A DNA stretch of 5,590 nt from Paracoccaceae bacterium. GTDB taxonomy: Bacteria > Pseudomonadota > Alphaproteobacteria > Rhodobacterales > Rhodobacteraceae. Location of the stretch: positions 1 to 5,590 of the forward strand of contig SLKW01000292.1 of assembly GCA_007134405.1 (NCBI GenBank), written 5' to 3'. The number at the start of each line of letters is the position of its first letter. Within the stretch, counting starts at the first letter, position 1. The notes under the pieces are model-generated. The model was not told where the DNA came from and searched no databases. It was given only the letters and a program-made list of their open reading frames with translations. Below, piece by piece: positions 1-5,590 of this stretch. The translations under genes were made by a program, and so were the position numbers.

Positions 1-218
1 AGCGGCTGCGTCTGCAGCCCCAGGATGCGGGCGTCATAGCGCACGACCTCCTGGATGAAGGGGATGCGCACGCCGAGGCCGGGGTCGGTGCGGACCTGCT
101 TGACCTGGCCGAACTGCAGCACCAGGACATTCTCGCGCTCGTCGACGATGAAGAGCGCCGACAGGGCGATCACTGCGGCGATCACGGCCACCGGCAGTAT
201 CAGGGCTACTTTCTTCAT
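1..218 (-). CDS. hflC: HflC, SPFH-family FtsH modulator subunit (partial, C-terminus off window)
   Basis: Only the first 72 codons are present; the gene runs off the low-coordinate edge. The translation begins MKKVALILPVAVIAAV, a short basic start followed by one hydrophobic segment (about residues 4-25). Next come DERENVLVLQFGQV and a stretch ending in PGLGVRIPFIQEV, which is the usual opening of the HflC band-7/SPFH domain. In characterised bacteria HflC forms a membrane complex with HflK that faces the periplasm and modulates the FtsH protease. The ATG overlaps the hflK stop as ATGA (218-215), so the two are almost certainly translationally coupled and made in similar amounts. A purine-rich AAGGGGGG inside the last hflK codons (227-234) can act as ribosome binding site. 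The identity is secure from the N-terminus and the hflK neighbour; the rest of the protein cannot be judged. Confidence 0.93.
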   Translation of the reverse strand, partial: MKKVALILPVAVIAAVIALSALFIVDERENVLVLQFGQVKQVRTDPGLGVRIPFIQEVVRYDARILGLQTQP

Positions 219-1363
219 TGGCCATTCCCCCCTTGGGTATCGGTGGTGCGCCGACCGTCACGCAGGCCGTCGAGCGGCAGGTAGGGCAGCACGCCCGAGC
301 CGTTTTCACCCATCACGTTGTCGAGGATCGTCAGATCCATGTCGCCCAGCACCTGTTCCATGGTTTCCAGATACATCCGGCGGCGGGTGACCTCCGGCGC
401 GTTGACGTATTCGGTCCAGACCGCGAGGAAGCGGCTTGCCTCGCCCTCGGCGACATTGACCACCTCGGCGCGGTAGGCTTCGGCCTCTTCCTGGATCTGG
501 GCGGCCTCACCACGCGCGGCGGCGAGAACCCGGTTGGCATAGGCGTCGGCCTGGCGTTCCAGGCGGTCCCGCTCCTGCCGTGCGGCCTGCACTTCGCGGA
601 AGCTGTCGATCACTTCGGACGGCGGGTCGGCCTTGTCGAAGTTGACGCGGATGATGTTGATGCCGGATTCGTAGCTTTCCAGCGTGCCCTGCGCGGCCTG
701 GCGCAGGTCGGCGGCGATGGCGCCTCGGTCGCGGTTGAGGATCGGCGACAGTTCCGAGCGCGCGATGATGTCGCGCATGGCCGATTCGGAGACGGCGCGC
801 ACGGTTTCATGCGGGTCGGCCAGCTGGAAGAGGTAGCGCGCCGGGTCGGAAACGTTCCAAACGACCTGGAATTCAATGTCCACGATGGCTTCGTCGCGGG
901 TCAGCATGAGCCCGGTGTCGAGTTGCGCGCGTCCGGTGCCAACCTCGGTGACGCGCTCGGTCGTGACCTGAACCTTCTCTGCGCGGACGACGGGCCAGGG
1001 CGCGAAGTTGAGGCCCGGCTGACCGATCCGGTACTCCTGACCGAAGAGAAGCTCGACCGAGCGTTCCTCGGGCCGGACGGTGTAGAACGAGGCGAAGACC
1101 CAAAGCACCGCGAGGACCGCGAGGCCCAGAAGGACGCCGCGACTGCTGAACCCCGGTCCGTCGGGGCCGCCGCGCCGATTGCCGCCGCCACCGCGACCGC
1201 CCATCAGCACCTTGAGTTGCTGCTGTCCTTTCTTCACCAGGTCATCGATTTCGGGGATCTGCGGTCCCTGATTGCCCGGGCCCTGGCCGCCACCCGAGCC
1301 CCGGCCCCCGCTGTTGCCGCGGTTTCCGCCGCCGCCCCAAGGGCCTCCACTATTGCCAGACAT
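215..1363 (-). CDS. hflK: HflK, SPFH-family FtsH modulator subunit
   Basis: This is a complete gene of 382 residues. Residues 1-32 are Gly/Asn/Arg-rich low complexity (starting MSGNSGGPWGGGG), followed by a short polar linker with IPEIDDLVKKGQQQLK and a second Gly/Arg patch (about 55-70). One membrane segment follows at about 76-94 (GVLLGLAVLAVLWVFASFY). The SPFH/band-7 domain starts at TVRPEERSVELLFG, and a long charged, Ala/Glu-rich helix with coiled-coil character covers about 255-310. This layout is standard for HflK: a cytoplasmic N-terminus, one membrane pass and a periplasmic SPFH domain that assembles with HflC and controls FtsH access. The start at 1363 is preferred over an in-frame ATG at 1435 because it has an AAGGAG at good spacing and begins the typical HflK Gly-rich N-terminus; the upstream ATG has no Shine-Dalgarno. 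The stop overlaps the hflC start. No frameshift is seen. Confidence 0.95.
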   Translation of the reverse strand: MSGNSGGPWGGGGNRGNSGGRGSGGGQGPGNQGPQIPEIDDLVKKGQQQLKVLMGGRGGGGNRRGGPDGPGFSSRGVLLGLAVLAVLWVFASFYTVRPEERSVELLFGQEYRIGQPGLNFAPWPVVRAEKVQVTTERVTEVGTGRAQLDTGLMLTRDEAIVDIEFQVVWNVSDPARYLFQLADPHETVRAVSESAMRDIIARSELSPILNRDRGAIAADLRQAAQGTLESYESGINIIRVNFDKADPPSEVIDSFREVQAARQERDRLERQADAYANRVLAAARGEAAQIQEEAEAYRAEVVNVAEGEASRFLAVWTEYVNAPEVTRRRMYLETMEQVLGDMDLTILDNVMGENGSGVLPYLPLDGLRDGRRTTDTQGGNGQ

Positions 1364-1368
1364 GGCCA

Positions 1369-1374
1369 CTCCTT
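1369..1374 (-). promoter_or_regulatory. Ribosome binding site deciding the hflK start
   Basis: AAGGAG on the minus strand lies 5 nt before the ATG at 1363. It fixes the hflK start there, since the alternative in-frame ATG 24 codons upstream (1435) is preceded by GGGTTGAATAGGTT with no Shine-Dalgarno match. Confidence 0.85.
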
Positions 1375-1497
1375 GCTTGGATCGTCGCTGTGAATTAGGC
1401 GCTGATTGCCACCTCACCAAAGTGGACGCAACCATAACCTATTCAACCCGAAAAGCCCCGGCTGCGCCCGGATGTCGCGCAGAAGTGACCCGCCGCG

Positions 1498-1528
1498 ATG
1501 GAACCCGCCCCAGGCGCGTACGTTCCAT
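1498..1528. repeat. Inverted repeat just downstream of gor
   Basis: ATGGAAC (1498-1504) and GTTCCAT (1522-1528) are a perfect 7-bp inverted repeat around a 17-nt interior. The interior contains a smaller CGCC-CCA-GGCG hairpin (about 1506-1516). It lies 9 nt past the gor stop. It could be a weak transcription end or RNA 3' structure for rpiA-gor, or an operator dyad for hflKC. There is no T-run after it on the minus strand, so it is not called a terminator. A 7-bp repeat of this spacing could arise by chance in a gap of this size. Confidence 0.4.
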
Positions 1529-1537
1529 ACGGTTATT

Positions 1538-2896
1538 TCAATCGCTGCAAACCGGGGTGCGCAGCAGCACGATCTCTTCGCTCATGGTTGGGTGGACGGC
1601 CACCGTGCGGTCGAAATCTGCCTTGGTTGCGCCCATGCCGATTGCGACGGCGGCCAGCTGGATCATCTCTGCCGCCGCGGGCGCGACGATGTGGCAGCCG
1701 AGGACCCGCTTGCTGTCGCGGTCGCAGACGAGTTTCATCATCACCCGGCCCTGTCCGCCTACGAAGGCCGATTGCATCGGCCGGAAGGTGGTCATGTAGA
1801 TCGTGACGGGGCCGCGCTGCCGCGCCTCCTCCTCCGACAAGCCGACGGCGCCGGCCTCGGGGCGTGTGAAGACGGCGCTGGCGACCAGACTGTGATCGAC
1901 CGGCGTGCGCTTGGCGCCGAAGACGGTGTCGGCGAAGGCATGGCCCTCGCGGATCGCGACAGGTGTAAGATTGATCCGGTCGGTCACGTCGCCGACGGCA
2001 AAGATCGAAGGGACGCTGGTCTGCGAGTAGGCATCGACCTCGATCGCGCCGCTGGCGGCGAGCTTGACGCCCGCGGCTTCGAGCCCGAGCCCGAAGGTAT
2101 TGGGCACGCGTCCCGTGGCGAACAGGACATGGTCGAACTCGCGGCGGGCGCCACGGGTGTCGGTGGCAGCGAACCGGCCATCGTCCAGCCGGATCAGGTC
2201 GACCAGGTCGGTATCGACCTGCAGGCCGATTCCCTGCGCGGCCATTTCGGCGGCAACATGGGCGCGCAGGTCGTCGTCGAATCCACGCAGGATCTGCGCG
2301 CCGCGATAATACTGCACCACCTCGACGCCGAGCCCGTGCAGGATGCAGGCGAATTCGCAGGCGATGAAACCGCCACCGATGATCAGGATCGAACGCGGCA
2401 GTTTCTCGGCCAGAAAGATCTCGTTCGACGTCATGGCGCCGAGGTTACGGAATTTCTCGGGCAGCCAGGGCGTGCCGCCGGTGGCGACGAGAATGTGGCG
2501 CGCCCGGAGCCGGCTGCCATCGGCAAGCAGGACGGTATGCGGATCGATGAGCTGCGCGCGCTGGTGGTAAAGCGTGACGCCCGCGGCCTCGGCATTGCGC
2601 GTATAGACCCCTTCCAACCGGTCGAGTTCGGCGTGCAGGGTGGTGCGGAACCGGGGCCAGTCGAAACTCTCGCAACTGGCCTGCCAGCCATAGGCGCGCG
2701 CCTCGGCCATGGCGTCGGGATAGCTCGAGGCGTAGACCATCAGCTTCTTCGGAACGCAGCCGCGGATCACGCAGGTGCCGCCCATCCGGTATTCCTCGGC
2801 CAGGGCGACGGAGGCGCCGTAGCCGGCGGCGATGCGCGCTGCGCGCACCCCGCCCGAGCCGCCGCCGATGACGAAAAGATCGTAGTCGAAAACCAT
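1538..2896 (-). CDS. gor: Glutathione reductase (NADPH), FAD disulfide oxidoreductase
   Basis: This complete 452-residue gene has the usual length for bacterial glutathione reductase. It reduces glutathione disulfide to glutathione with NADPH in the cytoplasm. The FAD-binding GGGSGG is at residues 11-16. The redox-active disulfide motif GGTCVIRGCVPKK places the cysteines at 42 and 47. The NADPH Rossmann motif GGGFIACEFA is at 174-183, followed by YYRGAQILRGFD, whose Arg198 and Arg204 match the two arginines that give NADPH rather than NADH preference in the E. coli enzyme. ATGRVPNT (about 260-267) and the FAD motif FAVGDVTD (299-306) follow. The dimer-interface HPTMSEE carries the catalytic His435-Glu440 pair. 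The HPT-EE form and the two arginines separate it from lipoamide dehydrogenase and mercuric reductase. The start at 2896 begins MVFDYDLFVIGGG, with GAGG 5 nt upstream overlapping the rpiA stop; a longer in-frame extension runs into rpiA and is rejected. Confidence 0.95.
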   Translation of the reverse strand: MVFDYDLFVIGGGSGGVRAARIAAGYGASVALAEEYRMGGTCVIRGCVPKKLMVYASSYPDAMAEARAYGWQASCESFDWPRFRTTLHAELDRLEGVYTRNAEAAGVTLYHQRAQLIDPHTVLLADGSRLRARHILVATGGTPWLPEKFRNLGAMTSNEIFLAEKLPRSILIIGGGFIACEFACILHGLGVEVVQYYRGAQILRGFDDDLRAHVAAEMAAQGIGLQVDTDLVDLIRLDDGRFAATDTRGARREFDHVLFATGRVPNTFGLGLEAAGVKLAASGAIEVDAYSQTSVPSIFAVGDVTDRINLTPVAIREGHAFADTVFGAKRTPVDHSLVASAVFTRPEAGAVGLSEEEARQRGPVTIYMTTFRPMQSAFVGGQGRVMMKLVCDRDSKRVLGCHIVAPAAAEMIQLAAVAIGMGATKADFDRTVAVHPTMSEEIVLLRTPVCSD

Positions 2897-2901
2897 GCCT
2901 G

Positions 2902-2905
2902 CCTC
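2902..2905 (-). promoter_or_regulatory. gor ribosome binding site overlapping the rpiA stop
   Basis: GAGG on the minus strand lies 5 nt before the gor ATG (2896) and shares bases with the rpiA TGA stop (2906-2904). Ribosomes finishing rpiA therefore stop on the gor Shine-Dalgarno, an arrangement typical of translational coupling. It also supports 2896 as the gor start. Confidence 0.7.
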
Positions 2906-3686
2906 AGAGATCGCGGAAGATGTTGTCGGTCTCTTCAAAGAGCACCGATTCCTCGTGCACCGTGCCGGTGTGCAGGTCGCGCGTCTCGACCCGGCCGTCG
3001 CCATGGCCGATGATCACCGCATCGCACAGCCCCAGGAAGAGCCCGTTCTCCACCACGCCGGGGATCTGGTTCAGTGTCAGCGACAGTTTGCGCGCATCGC
3101 CGATCCGGACCAGCGCGAGGTCGAGGATGAAATTCCCCTCGTCGGTGCGGAATGGCTCGGACCCGGCCATGCGGCGTGAGATTTCCGTGCCCAGTACGTC
3201 GGCTTCCTCCAGATTCTCGCCGATCAGATGCTGCGTGGCGGTCCATCCGAACGGGATCACCTCGACCGGCAGGGGGAAGGCACCGAGCGTCTTCACCTCT
3301 TTCGAGGCGTCGGTGATCACGATCATCCGGTCACTGGCGGCGGCCACGATCTTCTCCTGCAGGAGCGCGCCGCCGCCGCCCTTGATCAGCGAAAGATCCG
3401 CGTCGAATTCGTCCGCCCCGTCGATTGTCAGGTCGAGCCAGCCTGCCTCGTCGAGCGGGACGACCTTCAACCCCTCGCCCCGGGCCTGGTCGGCGGTGCG
3501 GGTGGAGGTGGCGACGCAGGTAAGCGTCAGGCCCTCGGTGCGCACCCGCTCGGCCAGGGCGCGGACCATCAGCGCTGCGGTAGAGCCGGTGCCGAGGCCG
3601 ACTTTCATGCCATCCTCGATGAAGGCGACCGAGCGTTGCGCGGCGGCGGCCTTGGCGCGATCGCTGCGAGAGGGGGGCTTTGACAT
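2904..3686 (-). CDS. rpiA: Ribose-5-phosphate isomerase A
   Basis: This is a complete gene of 260 residues. It interconverts ribose 5-phosphate and ribulose 5-phosphate in the non-oxidative pentose phosphate pathway (and the Calvin cycle, if the organism has one). The phosphate-binding GLGTGSTA is at 30-37. DGADEFD carries Asp89 and Asp92, and KGGGGALLQEK carries Lys102 and Glu111; these correspond by spacing to Asp81, Asp84, Lys94 and the catalytic base Glu103 of the E. coli enzyme. FPLPVEVIPFG (137-147) and GNFILDL (184-190) are further family blocks. It is longer than the 219-residue E. coli protein, with some 22 extra residues at the C-terminus ending NIFRDL. The ATG at 3686 is preceded by AGGAG (3695-3699) at 8 nt. 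It is the first gene of a tight pair with gor, 7 nt apart. RpiB is excluded because it is an unrelated fold without these motifs. Confidence 0.95.
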   Translation of the reverse strand: MSKPPSRSDRAKAAAAQRSVAFIEDGMKVGLGTGSTAALMVRALAERVRTEGLTLTCVATSTRTADQARGEGLKVVPLDEAGWLDLTIDGADEFDADLSLIKGGGGALLQEKIVAAASDRMIVITDASKEVKTLGAFPLPVEVIPFGWTATQHLIGENLEEADVLGTEISRRMAGSEPFRTDEGNFILDLALVRIGDARKLSLTLNQIPGVVENGLFLGLCDAVIIGHGDGRVETRDLHTGTVHEESVLFEETDNIFRDL

Positions 3687-3718
3687 GCGAAAGTCTCCTG
3701 CCGGGCGGGTTCGGCGCC

Positions 3719-3747
3719 GGCATAGCGCAAGCGTGCGGCGGTGTCAC
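3719..3747 (-). promoter_or_regulatory. Candidate sigma70 promoter for rpiA-gor
   Basis: On the minus strand GTGACA (3742-3747, five of six bases of the -35 consensus) is followed after 17 nt by TATGCC (3719-3724, three of six of the -10 consensus). Transcription would begin near 3712, leaving a leader of about 25 nt with the rpiA Shine-Dalgarno. It lies between the rplT terminator and rpiA, where a promoter is expected. The -10 match is weak, so this is an inference. Confidence 0.45.
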
Positions 3748-3790
3748 CGGGGCGCGGATCGGGGCATTTGCATAGGGCCGCAACGAAATC

Positions 3791-3813
3791 GCCCCGCGCC
3801 TTTGGCGCGGGGC
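3791..3813 (-). terminator. Intrinsic terminator of rpmI-rplT
   Basis: A perfect 10-bp GC stem, GCCCCGCGCC with GGCGCGGGGC around an AAA loop on the minus strand, is followed by GATTTCGTT. The short T-containing tail fits rho-independent termination of minus-strand transcripts better than the opposite direction, where GTAGCGG follows. It sits 76 nt past the rplT stop and before the rpiA promoter candidate, so it separates the ribosomal protein unit from rpiA-gor. The U-tract is interrupted, so termination may be incomplete. Confidence 0.75.
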
Positions 3814-3889
3814 GTAGCGGACTGCTGCGCGGAAGACCTTTTGCCGCTTGCGCGGCGGGCCGGGCCCCCGCGGGCTGGCGGCGATCGCC

Positions 3890-4252
3890 TCAGGCGGTCG
3901 CGGCGCGGGCCTTCTCGACGATCTGACCGAAGGCTTCGGGCTCGTGCACGGCGAGATCGGCGAGCACCTTGCGGTCGACCTCGATCCCCGCCTTGTCGAG
4001 CGCGAAGATGAAGCGCGAATAGGTGAGAGTCGGATCGATGGCGCGGACCGCGGCGTTGATCCGCTGGATCCACAGGGCGCGGAAGCTGCGCTTGCGGTTC
4101 TTGCGGTCGCGGGTGGCGTACTGGTTGGCCTTGTCGACCGCCTGCGTGGCGGTGCGGAAGTTCCGCGAGCGGGCGCCGTAGTAGCCTTTGGCGGCCTTGA
4201 CGACCTTGCGATGGCGGGCGTGGGTGACTTTGCCCGAGGTAACACGTGACAT
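3890..4252 (-). CDS. rplT: 50S ribosomal protein L20
   Basis: This complete 120-residue gene has the usual L20 length. The N-terminal basic extension contains the hallmark [20 protein letters not shown] region, followed by [20 protein letters not shown] and RINAAVRA. The globular C-terminal part is [32 protein letters not shown]20 binds 23S rRNA early and is needed for 50S assembly; in E. coli and Bacillus it also represses its own operon by binding mRNA. The gene follows rpmI after 13 nt. Its AAGGAG (4262-4267) overlaps the rpmI TAA stop, 9 nt before the ATG, which favours coupled translation. Nothing is unusual in the reading frame. Confidence 0.98.
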   Translation of the reverse strand: MSRVTSGKVTHARHRKVVKAAKGYYGARSRNFRTATQAVDKANQYATRDRKNRKRSFRALWIQRINAAVRAIDPTLTYSRFIFALDKAGIEVDRKVLADLAVHEPEAFGQIVEKARAATA

Positions 4253-4261
4253 GGGTTCGGT

Positions 4262-4267
4262 CTCCTT
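4262..4267 (-). promoter_or_regulatory. rplT ribosome binding site overlapping the rpmI stop
   Basis: The minus strand reads TAAGGAG, so the rpmI stop TAA (4268-4266) supplies the first bases of the rplT Shine-Dalgarno AAGGAG. This is the same stop/ribosome-binding-site overlap as between rpiA and gor, and suggests coupled synthesis of L35 and L20. Confidence 0.75.
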
Positions 4268-4466
4268 ACCGGTCGTAGGGCATGTAGGTCTTGACGATGC
4301 GGGTATCCGGCTCGCTCAGCACCTTGGTGCCGCGCGCGTCGCGGATGAACTTCTTCGTCCGCTTGATCATCCCGTGCCGCTTGCCGGCCTGCGCCGACAT
4401 GATCTTGCCGGTCGCGGTGACCTTGAAGCGCTTCTTGGCGCTTGCCTTGGTCTTCATCTTGGGCAT
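4266..4466 (-). CDS. rpmI: 50S ribosomal protein L35
   Basis: This complete gene encodes 66 residues, the normal L35 size. The sequence starts [20 protein letters not shown], the L35 signature, and continues with a strongly basic stretch ([18 protein letters not shown]) that contacts 23S rRNA. It is a structural protein of the large ribosomal subunit. The start at 4466 is chosen because it gives the conserved MPKMKT N-terminus and lies 6 nt after AAGGAG (4473-4478). An in-frame ATG two codons upstream (4472) directly abuts that Shine-Dalgarno and is too close. It forms an operon with rplT. In many bacteria infC precedes this pair; here pyk is the upstream gene instead. Confidence 0.97.
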   Translation of the reverse strand: MPKMKTKASAKKRFKVTATGKIMSAQAGKRHGMIKRTKKFIRDARGTKVLSEPDTRIVKTYMPYDR

Positions 4467-4472
4467 TTCCAT

Positions 4473-4478
4473 CTCCTT
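4473..4478 (-). promoter_or_regulatory. Ribosome binding site deciding the rpmI start
   Basis: AAGGAG sits 6 nt before the ATG at 4466 and touches the alternative in-frame ATG at 4472. The spacing therefore selects 4466, consistent with the conserved L35 N-terminus. Confidence 0.8.
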
Positions 4479-4544
4479 CTTGGCGAGAGGTGAAACACGC
4501 GACTCGGCATGCCACATCGGCCGGCCGCGCGGGCTGAGGCGTGC

Positions 4545-4573
4545 GCTATAGCGGCGGGATGCGCATGGTGCAA
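4545..4573 (-). promoter_or_regulatory. Candidate sigma70 promoter for rpmI-rplT
   Basis: On the minus strand TTGCAC (4568-4573) and TATAGC (4545-4550) are separated by exactly 17 nt. The -35 keeps the TTG core and the -10 matches four of six consensus bases. Predicted start is near 4538, giving a leader of about 70 nt before rpmI. The -35 begins only 12 nt after the pyk stop, with no visible terminator between, so both read-through from pyk and independent transcription are possible. The leader has short GC-rich palindromes (CGGCCGGCCG at 4518-4527, GGCATGCC at 4506-4513). No experimental support can be seen in sequence. Confidence 0.5.
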
Positions 4574-4585
4574 GGGGGCGAGGGG

Positions 4586-5590
4586 CTATTCGGCCTCGGC
4601 GCGGAAGATCAGCCGTTCGTCGCAGGGCGCGACGCGCAGGATGTTGGTGGTGCCCGGCACGTTGAATGGAATACCGGCGGTGACGACGATCTGGTCCGTC
4701 TCTTCGGCGAAGCCGAAATCGCGCGCCGCGCGCACGGCATTGATCACCGCCGTCTTGAACCGGTCGACCGGGCCGGTGGCGACACAATGGGTCCCCCAGA
4801 TCAGGCACATCCGGCGCAGCGCGTCGGTCTTGTGGCTGAGGGCGATGATCGGCACGAAGGGCCGCTCGCGCGCGACCTTTCCCGCGGTCGAGCCCGATTC
4901 GGTGAAGCAGCAGATCGCCTTGATGTCGGTCGTCTCGGCGATCTCGCGCGCCGCGGCGACGATGCCATCGGCCACGGTGCGGTGCTCGATGCGCCGCGAG
5001 GCGAGGATGATTTCGCGCCAGGTCGGATCGCTTTCGACCGAAAGCGCGACGTTGTGCATGGTCTGCACGGCCTCGACCGGATAGGAGCCAGCAGCCGATT
5101 CGGCCGAGAGCATCACTGCGTCCGCGCCCTCGTAGATTGCGGTGGCGACGTCCGAAACCTCGGCCCGCGTCGGCATCGGCGAGGAGATCATCGATTCGAG
5201 CATCTGCGTCGCCACGATCACCGGCTTGGCGGCGGCGCGCGCCTTGCGCACCAGCCGTTTCTGGATCGCGGGTACGTTCTGCACCGGCAATTCGACACCC
5301 AGATCGCCGCGCGCCACCATGATCCCGTCGGAAAGATCGAGGATCTCGTCGAACACCTTCAGCGCCGAGGGCTTCTCGATCTTGGATATGATCGCGGCGC
5401 GGCCGCGCGCCAGGTCGCGGGCCTCGATCACGTCGGCGGGGCGCTGCACGAAGCTCAGCGCCAGCCAGTCGACGCCGAGGTTGCAGGCGAATTCCAGATC
5501 GGCGCGATCCTTGGGCGACAGCGCCGCGACGGGCAGCTCCACATCGGGGACGTTCACCCCCTTCCGGTTCGAGATCGTGCCGCCGAAGAT
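4586..5590 (-). CDS. pyk: Pyruvate kinase (partial, N-terminus off window)
   Basis: The last 334 codons are present; the frame stays open to the window edge, so the true start lies outside and the GTG at 5557 is an internal valine. The enzyme converts phosphoenolpyruvate and ADP to pyruvate and ATP, the last step of glycolysis. Visible motifs, numbered from the first residue in the window, are [14 protein letters not shown] near the start, the active-site signature [12 protein letters not shown] with catalytic Lys70, the metal-binding [12 protein letters not shown] (91-102), and TQMLESM (128-134) followed by [25 protein letters not shown]. The C-terminal allosteric domain contains [17 protein letters not shown] and ends [10 protein letters not shown] with a short acidic tail. 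Roughly 145 N-terminal residues are missing compared with the usual length of about 480. It is followed by rpmI-rplT. Confidence 0.96.
   Translation of the reverse strand: MFGGTISNRKGVNVPDVELPVAALSPKDRADLEFACNLGVDWLALSFVQRPADVIEARDLARGRAAIISKIEKPSALKVFDEILDLSDGIMVARGDLGVELPVQNVPAIQKRLVRKARAAAKPVIVATQMLESMISSPMPTRAEVSDVATAIYEGADAVMLSAESAAGSYPVEAVQTMHNVALSVESDPTWREIILASRRIEHRTVADGIVAAAREIAETTDIKAICCFTESGSTAGKVARERPFVPIIALSHKTDALRRMCLIWGTHCVATGPVDRFKTAVINAVRAARDFGFAEETDQIVVTAGIPFNVPGTTNILRVAPCDERLIFRAEAE

Larger units (their letters stand above)
1364..1537 (-). other. gor-hflK intergenic region, presumed hflKC promoter region
   Basis: These 174 nt separate the gor stop from the hflK start, the second largest gap in the window. 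An AT-richer patch at about 1426-1446 (minus strand GGTTGAATAGGTTATGG) is where a promoter for hflKC might sit. I could not find a convincing -35/-10 pair or a sigma32-type match there, so no promoter is called. The gap also contains the inverted repeat listed separately. Read-through from rpiA-gor into hflKC remains possible because no U-tract terminator is visible after gor. Confidence 0.4.

Noticed and set aside
218..1393. A 391-codon open frame on the plus strand opposite hflK
   Set aside because: It mirrors the hflK frame in GC-rich DNA, has no Shine-Dalgarno or recognisable domain, and reads as His/Asp/Gly/Val-rich antisense translation. hflK itself is a clear family match.
1364..1435. 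A 24-codon N-terminal extension of hflK from an ATG at 1435
   Set aside because: There is no Shine-Dalgarno before that ATG, the extra residues do not look like HflK, and the ATG at 1363 has a well-spaced AAGGAG.
1426..1446. Possible promoter for hflKC in an AT-richer patch
   Set aside because: No -35/-10 pair with acceptable match and spacing and no sigma32-like match could be found, so it is only mentioned under the intergenic region.
1406..3013. A 535-codon open frame on the plus strand opposite gor
   Set aside because: Its length results from the strong third-position GC bias of gor, which removes stop codons on the opposite strand. The product has no family-like motifs and the frame runs past gor into rpiA.
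3881..3888. GCGATCGC palindrome before the rplT stop
   Set aside because: It matches the HIP1 octamer of cyanobacteria, but it is a single copy in GC-rich alphaproteobacterial DNA and most likely chance.
3331..4515. A 394-codon minus-strand frame spanning rpmI, rplT and part of rpiA
   Set aside because: It is an out-of-frame reading of three well-supported genes plus their intergenic region, Arg/Pro/Ser-rich, crossing a terminator.

Overview
The window is ordinary core chromosome of a GC-rich alphaproteobacterium. It most resembles the Rhodobacteraceae/Roseobacter group, judging from the protein sequences (L35, L20, RpiA and glutathione reductase types), the high-GC third-position codon use and the rpiA-gor-hflK-hflC order. 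The assignment comes from reading the sequence, not from a database search. All seven recognisable genes lie on the minus strand, so transcription runs from high to low coordinates.

In transcription order the window opens inside pyk (pyruvate kinase, N-terminus cut off by the window edge; ends at 4586). A 119-nt gap follows, with a plausible sigma70 promoter just after the pyk stop, and then rpmI-rplT (ribosomal proteins L35 and L20; 4466-4264 region and 4252-3890). That pair ends at a strong GC hairpin terminator (3791-3813). A second plausible promoter precedes rpiA (ribose-5-phosphate isomerase A; 3686-2904). It is followed after only 7 nt by gor (glutathione reductase; 2896-1538), whose Shine-Dalgarno sequence overlaps the rpiA stop codon. 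A 174-nt gap with an inverted repeat next to the gor stop leads to hflK (1363-215). This overlaps hflC (218 to the window edge, C-terminus missing) by an ATGA stop/start.

The genes fall into four themes: lower glycolysis (pyk), the large ribosomal subunit (rpmI, rplT), carbon and redox metabolism (rpiA in the non-oxidative pentose phosphate pathway, gor using NADPH to reduce glutathione disulfide), and membrane protein quality control (HflK-HflC, SPFH-family partners of the FtsH protease). Every full-length gene has an intact frame, family-typical length and its key catalytic residues. I saw no mobile elements, tRNA, rRNA, CRISPR arrays or signs of horizontal transfer, and no candidate for an undescribed system. 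The points worth a second look are regulatory details between genes.
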